Part shown: positions 16,379 to 25,500 of the stretch, one piece after another
How the letters are laid out: every line of letters begins with the position of its first letter
How positions within the stretch are numbered: the stretch's first letter is position 1
From: Streptomyces sp. NBC_00286
GTDB lineage: Bacteria > Actinomycetota > Actinomycetes > Streptomycetales > Streptomycetaceae
Direction of reading: 5' to 3'
NCBI RefSeq assembly: GCF_036173125.1
Contig: NZ_CP108054.1
Coordinates: 1,364,001 to 1,428,000 of the forward strand
DNA length: 64,000 nt
Translations under genes and position numbers: made by a program
Notes under the pieces: generated by a model
The model's database searches: none
Told to the model about the DNA's origin: nothing
What the model saw: only the letters and a program-made list of their open reading frames with translations

Positions 16379-18760
16379 GTGACGACAGCCGGATCCATCG
16401 CAGTAGGGTCCATCGAAGGCAGGATCGCCGAGGAGCTCGGCGTACGGGAGCGGCAGGTCAGAGCCGCCGTGGAGCTGCTCGACGGCGGTTCGACGGTGCC
16501 CTTCATCGCCCGCTACCGCAAGGAAGCGACCGAGATGCTCGACGATGCGCAGTTGCGCACGCTCGAGGAGCGGCTGCGCTATCTGCGGGAGCTGGAGGAG
16601 CGGCGGACGGCGATCCTCGAGTCGGTGCGTGAGCAGGGCAAGCTCACCGACGAGTTGGAGGCCCGGATCCGCGGCGCCGAGACGAAGGCGCGCCTGGAGG
16701 ACATCTATCTGCCGTTCAAGCCGAAGCGGCGGACGAAGGCGCAGATCGCGCGCGAGGCGGGTCTTGAGCCACTGGCCGAGGGCCTGCTCAGTGACCCCTC
16801 CGTAGAACCTCTGGCCGCGGCCGCGGCGTTCGTCGACGCCGACAAGGGCGTGGCCGACCCGCAGGCGGCCCTCGACGGTGCCCGCGCGATCCTCACCGAG
16901 CGCTTCTCGGAGGACGCCGACCTGATCGGCGAGCTGCGTGAGCGCATGTGGGTACGCGGGCGGCTCGCGGCCAAGGTACGGGAGGGCAAGGAGGAGGCGG
17001 GCGCCAAGTTCGCCGACTACTTCGACTTCGCCGAGCCCTTCACGGAGCTGCCCTCGCACCGCATCCTGGCGATGCTGCGCGGCGAGAAGGAGGAGGTCCT
17101 CGACCTCGTCCTGGAGCCCGAGGAGCCCACGGACGGGCCTTCCTCGTACGAGGGGATCGTCGCGAACCGCTTCGGGATCGCCGACCGGGGCCGGCCCGCC
17201 GACAAGTGGCTGACGGACACGGTCCGTTGGGCCTGGCGCACCCGCCTCCTCGTGCACCTGGGCATCGACCTGCGCCTTCGGTTGCGTACGGCCGCCGAGG
17301 ACGAGGCGGTCAACGTCTTCGCGGCGAACCTGCGCGACCTGCTGCTCGCCGCCCCCGCGGGCACGCGCACGACGCTGGGCCTCGACCCCGGATTCCGTAC
17401 GGGCGTGAAGGTGGCCGTCGTCGACGCGACCGGCAAGGTCGTCGCCACGGACGTCATCCACCCGCACGTCCCGGCGAACAGGTGGGACGAGGCCATCGCC
17501 AAGCTCGCCCGGCTCGCCAAGGAGCACGCGGTCGAGCTGATCGCGATCGGAAACGGCACGGCGTCCCGGGAGACGGACAAGCTCGCCGGTGAACTCATCA
17601 CCAAACACCCGGAGTTGAAGCTCACGAAGGTGATGGTGTCCGAGGCCGGCGCCTCCGTCTACTCGGCCTCGGCCTTCGCCTCGCAGGAGCTGCCCGGCAT
17701 GGATGTGTCGCTGCGCGGCGCCGTGTCCATCGCACGGCGCCTGCAGGACCCGCTGGCCGAGCTGGTGAAGATCGACCCGAAGTCGATCGGCGTCGGCCAG
17801 TACCAGCACGATCTGTCCGAGGTGAAGCTGTCCCGGTCGCTGGACGCGGTGGTCGAGGACTGTGTGAACGGCGTCGGAGTGGACGTGAACACGGCGTCCA
17901 CGCCGCTGCTGGCGCGGGTGTCCGGGATCTCGTCCGGGCTCGCGGAGAACATCGTGGCGCACCGGGATGCCAACGGCCCGTTCAAGTCGCGGTCCGAGCT
18001 GAAGAGTGTGGCGCGGCTGGGTCCGAAGGCGTACGAGCAGTGCGCAGGGTTCCTCCGGATTCGCGGAGGTGACGATCCGCTGGACGCGTCCAGCGTGCAC
18101 CCGGAGGCGTATCCCGTGGTGCGGCGGATGGTGAAGACGGCGGGCAGTGAGGTGGCCTCGCTGGTCGGTAACACGAGCGTGCTGCGCTCGCTGAAGCCGG
18201 ACGACTTCGTGGACGAGACGTTCGGTCTGCCGACGGTGACGGACATCTTGAAGGAGTTGGAGAAGCCGGGGCGGGACCCTCGGCCGGCCTTCAAGACGGC
18301 GACGTTCAAGGAGGGGGTGGAGAAGATCTCCGACTTGGCCTCCGGGATGGTGCTGGAGGGGGTCGTCACGAACGTGGCCGCCTTTGGCGCGTTCGTGGAC
18401 GTCGGTGTGCACCAGGACGGGCTTGTGCACGTCTCCGCGATGTCCAAGACGTTCGTCAAGGATCCGCGGGACGTGGTCAAGCCTGGGGACATCGTCAAGG
18501 TGAAGGTCCTTGAGGTGGACATTCCGCGGAAGCGGATCTCGTTGACGCTGCGGTTGGATGACGAGGCTGCGCCCAAGGAAGCGCGCGGTGGGGGGCGGCC
18601 GCAGCGGGGTGGGCGAGCGCCGCAGCAGCAGCGTGGGCAGCAGCAAGGTCGCGGTGGTGGCGGGGGGCGGCAGGCGCCGGCGCCCGGCAACAGTGCCATG
18701 GCGGATGCGTTGCGGCGGGCCGGGTTGGTTGACCCTAAGGGGGGTCGGGGGCGCGGGTGA
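16379..18760 (+). CDS. tex: Tex family RNA-binding transcription accessory protein
   Basis: The 793-residue protein shows the complete Tex layout: N-terminal helical region ([20 protein letters not shown]), YqgF-like RNase H fold around [19 protein letters not shown], helix-hairpin-helix region ([17 protein letters not shown]) and a C-terminal S1 domain ([21 protein letters not shown]). The tail is Gly/Gln/Arg rich. Tex binds RNA and acts in transcription and stress tolerance. GTG 16379 is used because it gives VTTAGS and then the conserved start; an upstream GTG at 16358 is in frame. Confidence 0.93.
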   Translation: MTTAGSIAVGSIEGRIAEELGVRERQVRAAVELLDGGSTVPFIARYRKEATEMLDDAQLRTLEERLRYLRELEERRTAILESVREQGKLTDELEARIRGAETKARLEDIYLPFKPKRRTKAQIAREAGLEPLAEGLLSDPSVEPLAAAAAFVDADKGVADPQAALDGARAILTERFSEDADLIGELRERMWVRGRLAAKVREGKEEAGAKFADYFDFAEPFTELPSHRILAMLRGEKEEVLDLVLEPEEPTDGPSSYEGIVANRFGIADRGRPADKWLTDTVRWAWRTRLLVHLGIDLRLRLRTAAEDEAVNVFAANLRDLLLAAPAGTRTTLGLDPGFRTGVKVAVVDATGKVVATDVIHPHVPANRWDEAIAKLARLAKEHAVELIAIGNGTASRETDKLAGELITKHPELKLTKVMVSEAGASVYSASAFASQELPGMDVSLRGAVSIARRLQDPLAELVKIDPKSIGVGQYQHDLSEVKLSRSLDAVVEDCVNGVGVDVNTASTPLLARVSGISSGLAENIVAHRDANGPFKSRSELKSVARLGPKAYEQCAGFLRIRGGDDPLDASSVHPEAYPVVRRMVKTAGSEVASLVGNTSVLRSLKPDDFVDETFGLPTVTDILKELEKPGRDPRPAFKTATFKEGVEKISDLASGMVLEGVVTNVAAFGAFVDVGVHQDGLVHVSAMSKTFVKDPRDVVKPGDIVKVKVLEVDIPRKRISLTLRLDDEAAPKEARGGGRPQRGGRAPQQQRGQQQGRGGGGGRQAPAPGNSAMADALRRAGLVDPKGGRGRG

Positions 18761-18820
18761 GTGTTCTGGGGGTGGGTGGGTTGGGGGGTTTCTTTTCCCC
18801 AAGCCCGCCCCTTCCCGGAA

Positions 18821-18839
18821 CTGGGGGCTGCGCCCCCAG
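18821..18839 (+). terminator. Hairpin after tex
   Basis: CTGGGGGC and GCCCCCAG form a perfect 8-bp stem around a 3-base loop, 61 bases beyond the tex stop codon. Followed by the copy of the intergenic repeat at 18872. Confidence 0.6.
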
Positions 18840-18871
18840 GCCCCCACGGGTTGTGTTTTGGCTGCCGGTCC

Positions 18872-18913
18872 GTTGTGGCTGGTCGCGCAGTTCCCCGCGC
18901 CCCTAGAGGGGCG
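18872..18913. repeat. GC-rich intergenic hairpin repeat, copy 2
   Basis: GTTGTGGCTGGTCGCGCAG followed by the arms CGCCCCT and AGGGGCG. Same family as 11343-11410; it lies just upstream of the promoter of the glycolipid-binding gene. Confidence 0.7.
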
Positions 18914-18931
18914 TCTGTCCGAACCCGGCTC

Positions 18932-18939
18932 TATAAAAT
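18932..18939 (+). promoter_or_regulatory. -10 element of a probably leaderless gene
   Basis: TATAAAAT stands out in this GC-rich DNA and ends 6 bases before the ATG at 18946. A start site 7 to 8 bases downstream of the hexamer would place the first transcribed base at or next to the A of the start codon. No Shine-Dalgarno sequence is present. Confidence 0.6.
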
Positions 18940-18945
18940 GGGCGT

Positions 18946-19509
18946 ATGTCCGTCTCACGTGTTCTCACTTGGGAAGTTATTGCCAGCACTGGGTACGAGA
19001 CTGCCTGGGTCGAAGTGGGGGCCGGTGGGCTTACGGCGCGCGGGCGTGCTGTTGGGACGGTGCCGGAGCCGTACTGGATCTCCTACGAGCTCGACACGGC
19101 CGACGGGTTCGTGACGCGTCGGCTGTACGTCACCGCTGAGTCCGCGGACGGTACTCGTACGCTCGATCTGCGGCATGACGGAGCGGGACGGTGGACGGCG
19201 AACGGTGACCGTCTGCCCGATGTCGACGGTGCTCTCGACTGCGACCTCGGCTCCTGCCCGCTCACCAACACCATGCCGGTGCTACGGCATGGGCTCCATC
19301 AGGCGTCCGGGGAACGGGAGTTCCTGATGGCGCTGGTTTCGGTGCCGGAGCTGGACGTACTGCCGTCGCCGCAGACCTACACGCACCTGGGCCAGGGCAA
19401 GATTCGCTTCGTGTCCGGGGACTTTCGCAGCGACATCGAGTTCGACGAGGACGGCTTCGTAGTCGATTACCCGGGGATCGGGACACGGCTTGGGCGGTCC
19501 GGCGGGTAG
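18946..19509 (+). CDS. Putative glycolipid-binding domain protein
   Basis: A 187-residue protein with alternating beta-strand character (VLTWEVIASTGYETAWVEV, YWISYELDTADGFVTRRLYV). It matches my recollection of the putative glycolipid-binding family (PF06475), with DCDLGSCPLTNTMPVLR as the conserved middle. No signal peptide or membrane segment is visible. The mRNA is probably leaderless. Biochemical role is unproven. Confidence 0.75.
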   Translation: MSVSRVLTWEVIASTGYETAWVEVGAGGLTARGRAVGTVPEPYWISYELDTADGFVTRRLYVTAESADGTRTLDLRHDGAGRWTANGDRLPDVDGALDCDLGSCPLTNTMPVLRHGLHQASGEREFLMALVSVPELDVLPSPQTYTHLGQGKIRFVSGDFRSDIEFDEDGFVVDYPGIGTRLGRSGG

Positions 19510-19615
19510 GGCCCGTTGGGCCGAGTGCAGTAGCACGAGCGGCTGCCTGGATCTTGGCGGGCGAAGCTGGATTGCCCGGATTCCCCGGGTTCGCGCCGTC
19601 GTTCAGGGAGAGCTG

Positions 19616-20812
19616 ATGCCGTCCCCCACTCCATCCCGCCGTCGTTCCCCGCTCGGGCCCCGTCTGGGTGCGGCCTCCCTCATCGCCGTCTGTCTGACCT
19701 TGCTGTCCCCGGCCGCCGCCGGTGCCGCCGCGCCGCCCGGACCGCACCCCCGCGGCCCACTCCAGGAGCAGTTGGAGGAGCTGGTGCGCTCGCCGGGTGG
19801 CCCGCCGGGTGTCATCGCCGTTCTGCGTGACGGCAGGGACAGGCGGGTCGTCCGGGCCGGGGTCGCGGATCTGGCCACGGGTCGGCGACCCGCCCCTGAT
19901 GACCACATGCGCATCGCCAGCGCGGCCAAGGCGTTCAGCGGTGCGGTGGCGCTGTCCCTCGTCCAGCGCGGCGAATTGCGTCTGGACGACACCTTGGGCG
20001 AGCGGCTGCCCCGTCTGCCCGAGTCGTGGGGCGCCGTTACGCTGCGCCAGTTGCTGAACCACACCAGCGGACTGCCCGACTACTCGCAGGCTCCGGCGTT
20101 CGTGGAGACGGTTCAGGCCGATCCCCGGCACCGCTTCGACTCCCGCCGGCTGCTCGACTTCGTCGCCGACGAGCCGCTGCGCTTCCGGCCCGGCTCCCGG
20201 TACGAGTACTCCAACTCCGACAACATCGCTGTCGCCCTGATGGCGGAAGCGGCGACCGGCGTCAGGTACGAGCGGCTGCTGAAGGAGTTGGTGTACCGGC
20301 CGCTGGGCCTGCGTGACACCAGCCTGCCTCAGGGCTACCGGATGCCGGAGCCCTATCTGCACGGCTACGACGTGAGCCCGCCCGAGCCGCCTGAGGACGT
20401 CAGCGAGGTCCTGAGCATGTCCGGCGTATGGGCTTCGGGCGGCATCGTCTCCCCGCCCGCCGACATGACCCGGTTCATCCGCGGCTACGCCGGAGGGCGG
20501 CTGTACGGCGACGATGTCGTCCGGGAGCAGCGGCGCTGGATCCCCGGAGCCGCGTCCGAACCCGCCGGGCCGGGGCGTAACGACGCGGGACTCGCCATCT
20601 TCCGGTACACGACCCGGTGCGGGGTGGTGCTGGGCCACACCGGCAACACGCTCGGCTATACGCAGCTGATCGCGGCCACGCCGGATGGTCGCCGGTCGCT
20701 GACCTTCTCCGCCACCACCCAGATCAACCAGGCCCTGAAGCCCGACCTGCTGCGCCAACTGCGCGCCGTACAGGAGAACTTCGTCTGTGCGCTGCTGCGG
20801 GACAGGGGCTGA
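19616..20812 (+). CDS. Secreted serine hydrolase (beta-lactamase/D-Ala-D-Ala carboxypeptidase fold)
   Basis: A 398-residue protein with an N-terminal Sec signal peptide (basic residues, then LGAASLIAVCLTLLSPAAAGAAA), catalytic S102-A-A-K105, Y198-S-N200 and GHTGNTLGY as the third box (HxG). This is the class C beta-lactamase/DD-carboxypeptidase group acting outside the cell on peptidoglycan peptides or D-amino-acid esters and amides. AGGGAG 5 bases before ATG 19616 supports the start. Convergent with the ABC-F gene, only 3 bp apart. Confidence 0.9.
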   Translation: MPSPTPSRRRSPLGPRLGAASLIAVCLTLLSPAAAGAAAPPGPHPRGPLQEQLEELVRSPGGPPGVIAVLRDGRDRRVVRAGVADLATGRRPAPDDHMRIASAAKAFSGAVALSLVQRGELRLDDTLGERLPRLPESWGAVTLRQLLNHTSGLPDYSQAPAFVETVQADPRHRFDSRRLLDFVADEPLRFRPGSRYEYSNSDNIAVALMAEAATGVRYERLLKELVYRPLGLRDTSLPQGYRMPEPYLHGYDVSPPEPPEDVSEVLSMSGVWASGGIVSPPADMTRFIRGYAGGRLYGDDVVREQRRWIPGAASEPAGPGRNDAGLAIFRYTTRCGVVLGHTGNTLGYTQLIAATPDGRRSLTFSATTQINQALKPDLLRQLRAVQENFVCALLRDRG

Positions 20813-20815
20813 CTC

Positions 20816-22456
20816 CTAGCGTTCCGTTACCTTGCCGTTGGTGACGTCCAGGCGGCGGGTGACGTGGATTGCGTCCAGCATGCGGCGGTCGTGGGTGACC
20901 AGGAGCAGGGTGCCCTCGTACGCGTCGAGGGCTGATTCCAGTTGCTCGATGGCCGGCAGGTCGAGGTGGTTCGTCGGCTCGTCCAGGACCAGGAGGTTGA
21001 CGCCTCGGCCCTGGAGGAGGGCCAGGGCGGCGCGGGTGCGTTCGCCGGGTGAGAGGGTGGCCGCCGGGCGCAGGACGTGGTGAGCTGTGAGGCCGAACTT
21101 GGCCAGGAGCGTGCGGACTTCGGCCGGTTCGGTGTCCGGGACCGCCGCGCAGAACGCGTCCAGCAGGGACTCGGAGCCGTAGAACAGTGCGCGGGCCTGG
21201 TCGACCTCGCCGATCAGGACGCCGGAGCCCAGGGAGGCGTGGCCCGCGTCCACGGGTACGCGTCCCAGCAGGGCGCCCAAGAGCGTGGACTTGCCCGCGC
21301 CGTTGGCGCCGGTGACGGCCACGCGGTCCGCCCAGTCGATCTGCAGCGTCACCGGGCCGAGTACGAAGTCGCCGCGTCGTACCTCCGCGTCGCGCAAGGT
21401 GGCGACCACGGCCCCCGAGCGCGGGGCGGCCGCGATCTCCATGCGCAGCTCCCACTCCTTGCGCGGCTCCTCGACGACGTCGAGCCGTTCGATCATGCGC
21501 TGGGTCTGCCGGGCCTTCGCGGCCTGCTTCTCGCTGGCCTCGCTGCGGAACTTGCGGCCGATCTTGTCGTTGTCGTTGCTCGCCTTGCGCCGGGCGTTCT
21601 TGACGCCCTTGTCCATCCAGGAGCGCTGCATCTGGGCGCGCTCGGCGAGTGCGGCGCGCTTGTCGGCGTACTCCTCGTAGTCCTCGCGGGCGTGCCTGCG
21701 CGCGACGTCCCGTTCCTCGAGATAGGCCTCGTATCCGCCGCCGTACAGCCTGATCTGCTGCTGTGCGAGGTCGAGTTCGAGGACCTTGGTGACGGTGCGG
21801 GTGAGGAACTCGCGGTCGTGGCTGACGACGACGGTGCCTGCGCGCAGACCGGAGACGAAGCGTTCGAGGCGTTCCAGTCCGTCCAGGTCGAGGTCGTTGG
21901 TGGGCTCGTCGAGGAGGAAGACGTCGTAGCGGGAGAGGAGGAGGGAGGCGAGTGAGGCGCGGGCCGCCTGGCCGCCGGAGAGGGAGGTCATGGGCTGGTT
22001 CAGGTCGACGCCGAGGCCGAGCGAGTCGGCGACCTGGTCGGCTCGTTCGTCCAGGTCGGCGCCGCCGAGGTCGAGCCAGCGCTCCAGGCTCGTGGCGTAC
22101 GCGTCGTCGGCACCCGGTGCTCCGTCGACGAGCGCCTGCGTGGCCTCGTCCATCACGCGCTGGGCCTCCGCCACGCCGGTGCGGCGGGCGAGGAACTGCC
22201 GTACGGTCTCGCCCGGTCGGCGTTCCGGCTCCTGTGGCAGGTGTCCGACGGTGGCGGTCGGCGGGGAGAGCCGGAGCTCGCCCTGCTCGGGTTTGAGCAG
22301 CCCCGCGAGCATGCGGAGCAGGGTGGACTTGCCCGCGCCGTTGGCACCGACGAGTCCGATCACATCGCCGGGGGCGACCACGAGGTCGAGCCCGGCGAAG
22401 AGCGAACGGTCACCGTGACCGGCGGCGAGGTTCTTGGCGACGAGGGTGGCAGTCAT
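20816..22456 (-). CDS. ABC-F family ATPase
   Basis: The 546-residue protein has two ABC domains and no membrane segment. Walker A sites are GANGAGKS near 37 and GANGAGKS near 384, signatures LSGGQ and LSPGE, Walker B LLDEPTNDLD and VLDEPTNHLD, and an Arg/Lys-rich linker between them. ABC-F proteins act on the ribosome, either as translation factors or to expel antibiotics. Which role applies cannot be told from sequence. A long GC-rich repeat region lies upstream. Confidence 0.88.
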   Translation of the reverse strand: MTATLVAKNLAAGHGDRSLFAGLDLVVAPGDVIGLVGANGAGKSTLLRMLAGLLKPEQGELRLSPPTATVGHLPQEPERRPGETVRQFLARRTGVAEAQRVMDEATQALVDGAPGADDAYATSLERWLDLGGADLDERADQVADSLGLGVDLNQPMTSLSGGQAARASLASLLLSRYDVFLLDEPTNDLDLDGLERLERFVSGLRAGTVVVSHDREFLTRTVTKVLELDLAQQQIRLYGGGYEAYLEERDVARRHAREDYEEYADKRAALAERAQMQRSWMDKGVKNARRKASNDNDKIGRKFRSEASEKQAAKARQTQRMIERLDVVEEPRKEWELRMEIAAAPRSGAVVATLRDAEVRRGDFVLGPVTLQIDWADRVAVTGANGAGKSTLLGALLGRVPVDAGHASLGSGVLIGEVDQARALFYGSESLLDAFCAAVPDTEPAEVRTLLAKFGLTAHHVLRPAATLSPGERTRAALALLQGRGVNLLVLDEPTNHLDLPAIEQLESALDAYEGTLLLVTHDRRMLDAIHVTRRLDVTNGKVTER

Positions 22457-22786
22457 CAGGCGCTGATCCTAATCGCCCGTCGAGGGGGCGGGCGCCTGGG
22501 TTTCCCGCGGCTCGCAGGGGGCGCAGCCGGGGCGGATGCTGTGGCTCTGCGTCGGCCCGGCCCTGCGGATTTCGCCCCCACCGCCCTTACCCGTCCCATA
22601 CCAAGGGGCTCCGCCCCTGGACCCCGCTGGGGGCTGCGCCCCAGACCCCGCTCCGGGTTGCGCCCCCGGCACCGCTGGGAGCTGCGCCCGGACCCCTTCG
22701 GGACTCTGCCCCGGACCCTGCTCGGGGCTCCGCCCCTGGACTCGCTCGGGACGCCGCCCAGGCCCTGCTCGGGGCTCCGCCCCGAA
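22457..22786. other. Intergenic, GC-rich degenerate repeat region
   Basis: No gene is supported. From about 22600 the sequence consists of decayed units of the form GGGCTCCGCCCC with spacer GGACCCCGCT, related to but less regular than the array that follows. It should also contain the promoter of the ABC-F gene near 22460-22560. Confidence 0.6.
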
Positions 22787-23170
22787 CCCTTTCAGGGCTC
22801 CGCCCCCGGCCCCGCCGCTCGGGACTCCACCCCCGGCCCCGCGCTCGGGACTCCACCCCAGATCCACTCGGGACTCTCCCCCCCAGACCCCTTCAGGGCT
22901 CCGCCCCCGGCCCCGCCGCTCGGCGCTTCACCCCCGGCCCCGCGCTCGGGACTCCACCCCAGATCCACTCGGGACTCCCCCCAAACCCCTTCAGGGCTCC
23001 GCCCCCGGCCCCGCCGCTCGGCGCTTCACCCCCGGCCCCGCGCTCGGGACTCCACCCCAGATCCACTCGGGACTCCCCCCAAACCCCTTCAGGGCTCCGC
23101 CCCCGGCCCCGCCGCTCGGCGCTTCACCCCCGGCCCCGCGCTCGGGACTCTGCCCCGGACCCGCTCGAGG
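22787..23170. repeat. Tandem repeat with 98-bp period
   Basis: The block starting CCCTTCAGGGCTCCGCCCCC recurs at 22889, 22987 and 23085, exactly 98 bp apart, with a diverged partial copy from about 22787. Units are almost identical, so the expansion is recent. No protein is predicted through it with confidence, and there are no CRISPR-like unique spacers. Confidence 0.9.
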
Positions 23171-23221
23171 CTCCGCCCCGCGCCCCGTTTCGGGGGCCAC
23201 CCCCAGACCCCCGCTCCTCAA

Positions 23222-23256
23222 GCTCCCCCAGCTACCCCTGGGAGGTGCCCCCAAGG
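23222..23256. repeat. Short GC-rich hairpin repeat
   Basis: GCTCCCCCAGCTACCCCTGG followed by GAGGTGCCCCCAAG contains complementary GGG/CCC runs. I recall this type of element as widespread between Streptomyces genes. It ends about 65 bp after the stop of the 23320-24354 gene, where it could act as a terminator. Confidence 0.45.
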
Positions 23257-23319
23257 GGCTGAATCTGGGCAGGCCGCCCCCGCCGCAACGGGCACCGTCC
23301 GGCGCGGGAGCCGACCCCC

Positions 23320-24354
23320 TCAGCCCCCCATCGCCTCCACCAACACACTCCCCGAAGTCCGCGCCACGATGAAGGACTCCCCCTTCGTCGCCTTCGCGTG
23401 CAGCGTGAGCCGGTGTTCGCCCGCCTCCAGCACACCGTCGAAGAGCTCGTACGCGTGTGTGCGGTACAGCCTGTCCAAGCGGTACGCGGTCAGCTGGACC
23501 CGGCAGGCGGACGTGACCTCGACGTTTGCCTCGCCGTCTGTGGCGGTCAGGCGGGTGAGGCGGCGTTGTTCCTGGGGGCTGCGGTCCAGGGCGTGTTCGA
23601 TCTGGGCTACCAGGAGCGGGACTATCGGGGCGAGGCCGTCTACGTACGCGACCTCGACGCCTGCGCGGTCGAAGGACTGGCGTACGGCGGCGCGTTCCTG
23701 GTCGGTGACGGCGCGGCCGAAGGCGACGGCGCCGTAGGTGCGTAGCTCGTCGGCGGGGATGTCGGTGGCGTCCTGGGTGGTTTCGGCGCCGATGCCGATG
23801 ATGCGCAGGGCGGCGGCGAGTTTGGTGAGGACGGCGGCTCGGGTGCCGATGAGCAGGACCCGGCGGCGTTCGCCACCGGCGGCGGTGAGGCCGGGGCTCG
23901 TCAGCAGGGAACCCAGCGCGGCGCGGTACTCGGTGCCGCGGAAGCGGAACGGCCCTATCCCGTGGTAGCCGTTGAGCTCCAGATCCGCCCGCTCGTCCGT
24001 CTGCCAGGCGAAGTCGCGCCACACATAGTCGTCGTCGCGTCTCTCGATCACGGCGGTGACGGCACCGCAGGCGAGGTCCTCGCACTCCGGACAGCCGTAG
24101 ATGACGTACCGTCCGCACGCCAAGGGAGCGTCGGCTTCCAGCAGGAGACTGCGCACCTGCGCACTGAAGATCGCGGGCGGTATGTCGGAGGCGAGCGGGG
24201 AGACGGCGTCGAGGTCGGAGAGCTGGAACAGCAGCGGCCGTCCGTCGACGATGAAGTCCACGAAATCCCGGTGCACTTGGTAGTCACCGTTGGTGAGGAC
24301 TCCACCGGCGCGCATAGCCGGTGCCAGGCCGAAGGTCGCGTACTCGGCAGACAT
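23320..24354 (-). CDS. Protein of unknown function with Rossmann-like segment
   Basis: A 344-residue soluble protein. The first half has a beta-rich part and a cysteine cluster YGCPECEDLACGA near 100-112 that could bind metal. The middle has RRVLLIGTRAAVLTKLAAALRIIGIGAE, which reads as a beta-alpha-beta nucleotide-type unit. The C-terminus is beta-rich. ATG 24354 is chosen as the last start compatible with the divergent D-amino-acid oxidase gene 66 bp away; upstream ATGs would intrude into the shared promoter. I do not recognise the family. Confidence 0.65.
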   Translation of the reverse strand: MSAEYATFGLAPAMRAGGVLTNGDYQVHRDFVDFIVDGRPLLFQLSDLDAVSPLASDIPPAIFSAQVRSLLLEADAPLACGRYVIYGCPECEDLACGAVTAVIERRDDDYVWRDFAWQTDERADLELNGYHGIGPFRFRGTEYRAALGSLLTSPGLTAAGGERRRVLLIGTRAAVLTKLAAALRIIGIGAETTQDATDIPADELRTYGAVAFGRAVTDQERAAVRQSFDRAGVEVAYVDGLAPIVPLLVAQIEHALDRSPQEQRRLTRLTATDGEANVEVTSACRVQLTAYRLDRLYRTHAYELFDGVLEAGEHRLTLHAKATKGESFIVARTSGSVLVEAMGG

Positions 24355-24420
24355 GCTGTGAGTATCCCCAGACTGGCAGTGATGTGAGCACGGCATGACG
24401 GATTCCGTTAGCGTCCGGCT

Positions 24421-25368
24421 GTGAACAGTGAGCGGAACGATGACGTGATCGTGGTCGGCAGCGGTGTCATAGGACTCACGACGGCCGTCGTCCTCGCGGA
24501 GAGCGGCAGGCGCATACGGGTCTGGACGCGGGAGCCCGCCGAGCGGACAACCTCGGCTGTTGCCGGCGCTCTGTGGTGGCCGTACCGGATCGAGCCAGAG
24601 GTACTCGTCGGCGAGTGGGCGCTCCAATCCCTGTCCGTGTACGAGGAGTTGGCGGCGCGGCCCGAGGAGACGGGCGTACGCATGGTCGAGGGCGTACATG
24701 GCGAGACAGTGCTGGACGGGCTCGGGGCGTGGGCCGCGCGGGTGCCGGGGCTGCGGGCGGCGACGGCCGGAGAGTACGCCGGGGTGGGATTGTGGGCGCG
24801 GCTGCCGCTGATCGACATGCCCGTCCATCTGGCCTGGCTCCGCGAGCGGTTCGCCAGGGCCGGGGGAACGGTCGAGGAGCGATACGTCACGGATCTCGCG
24901 GAGGTCCCGGCGCCGGTCGTCGTCAACTGCACGGGCTTGGGCGCCCGGGAGCTCGTACCGGATCCGGGGATGTGGCCGGTGCGGGGGCAGTTGGTGGTGG
25001 TGGAGAACCCTGGGGTGACTACTTGGCTGACCTCGGGGGACGCCGGCTCCAAGGCGACGTACTACTTTCCGCAGCCGGGCGGTCTGATCCTCGGCGGGAC
25101 CACGGATGACGGCGACTGGTCTCTGACGCCCGATCCCGCCGTGGCCGAAGCGATCGTACGGCGGTGTGCCGCACTGCGGCCGGAGATCGCCGGAGCCCGG
25201 ATCATCGACCACCGGGTGGGCCTGAGGCCGGCCCGTGAAGCGGTGCGGCTGGAGCGTGAACTCCTGCCCACCGGCCGGGTGTTGGTGCACAACTACGGCC
25301 ACGGCGGGGCGGGCGTAACAGTGGCGTGGGGCTGCGCACGGGAGGCGGCGGAGCTCGCCTCCCGCTAA
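24421..25368 (+). CDS. D-amino-acid oxidase family FAD protein
   Basis: The 315-residue protein has the FAD-binding VIVVGSGVIGLTTAVVLAE (9-27), then TSAVAGALWWPYRIEP and the C-terminal HNYGHGGAGVTVAWGCA, both hallmarks of the DAAO family. It oxidatively deaminates D-amino acids with release of hydrogen peroxide. GTG 24421 is the only start before the conserved N-terminus. Divergent from the unknown gene at 23320. Confidence 0.9.
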   Translation: MNSERNDDVIVVGSGVIGLTTAVVLAESGRRIRVWTREPAERTTSAVAGALWWPYRIEPEVLVGEWALQSLSVYEELAARPEETGVRMVEGVHGETVLDGLGAWAARVPGLRAATAGEYAGVGLWARLPLIDMPVHLAWLRERFARAGGTVEERYVTDLAEVPAPVVVNCTGLGARELVPDPGMWPVRGQLVVVENPGVTTWLTSGDAGSKATYYFPQPGGLILGGTTDDGDWSLTPDPAVAEAIVRRCAALRPEIAGARIIDHRVGLRPAREAVRLERELLPTGRVLVHNYGHGGAGVTVAWGCAREAAELASR

Positions 25369-25382
25369 GTGGACGGTCGGTA

Positions 25383-25445
25383 CCGCGCCCCTAAAAAGAA
25401 GGCCGAAGGCCTCTTTCTAGGGGCGCGGGGAACTGCGCGACCAGC
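25383..25445. terminator. Bidirectional terminator inside intergenic repeat copy 3
   Basis: Arms 25383-25404 and 25408-25428 pair over about 20 bp around a GAA loop, with A-rich and T-rich inner stretches. The 3' flank GGGGAACTGCGCGACCAGCCAC is the reverse of the repeat family at 11343. It lies between convergent genes. Confidence 0.8.
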
Positions 25446-25500
25446 CACGTACGACCCGCAGCCAACAGCCGACCGCAGTTCCCCTGCTCAACCAGCGGAG

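Noticed and set aside
16355-18958. An 867-codon frame antisense to tex
   Set aside because: It is a GC-bias shadow. The composition is unlike a protein and tex on the other strand has all its domains.
22787-23170. A CRISPR array
   Set aside because: Repeats are directly adjacent 98-bp units with no unique spacers and no cas genes are present.
22241-23737. A Pro-rich 498-codon protein on the plus strand
   Set aside because: It crosses the start of one gene antisense, the repeat desert and the end of another gene; no ribosome-binding site or family features.
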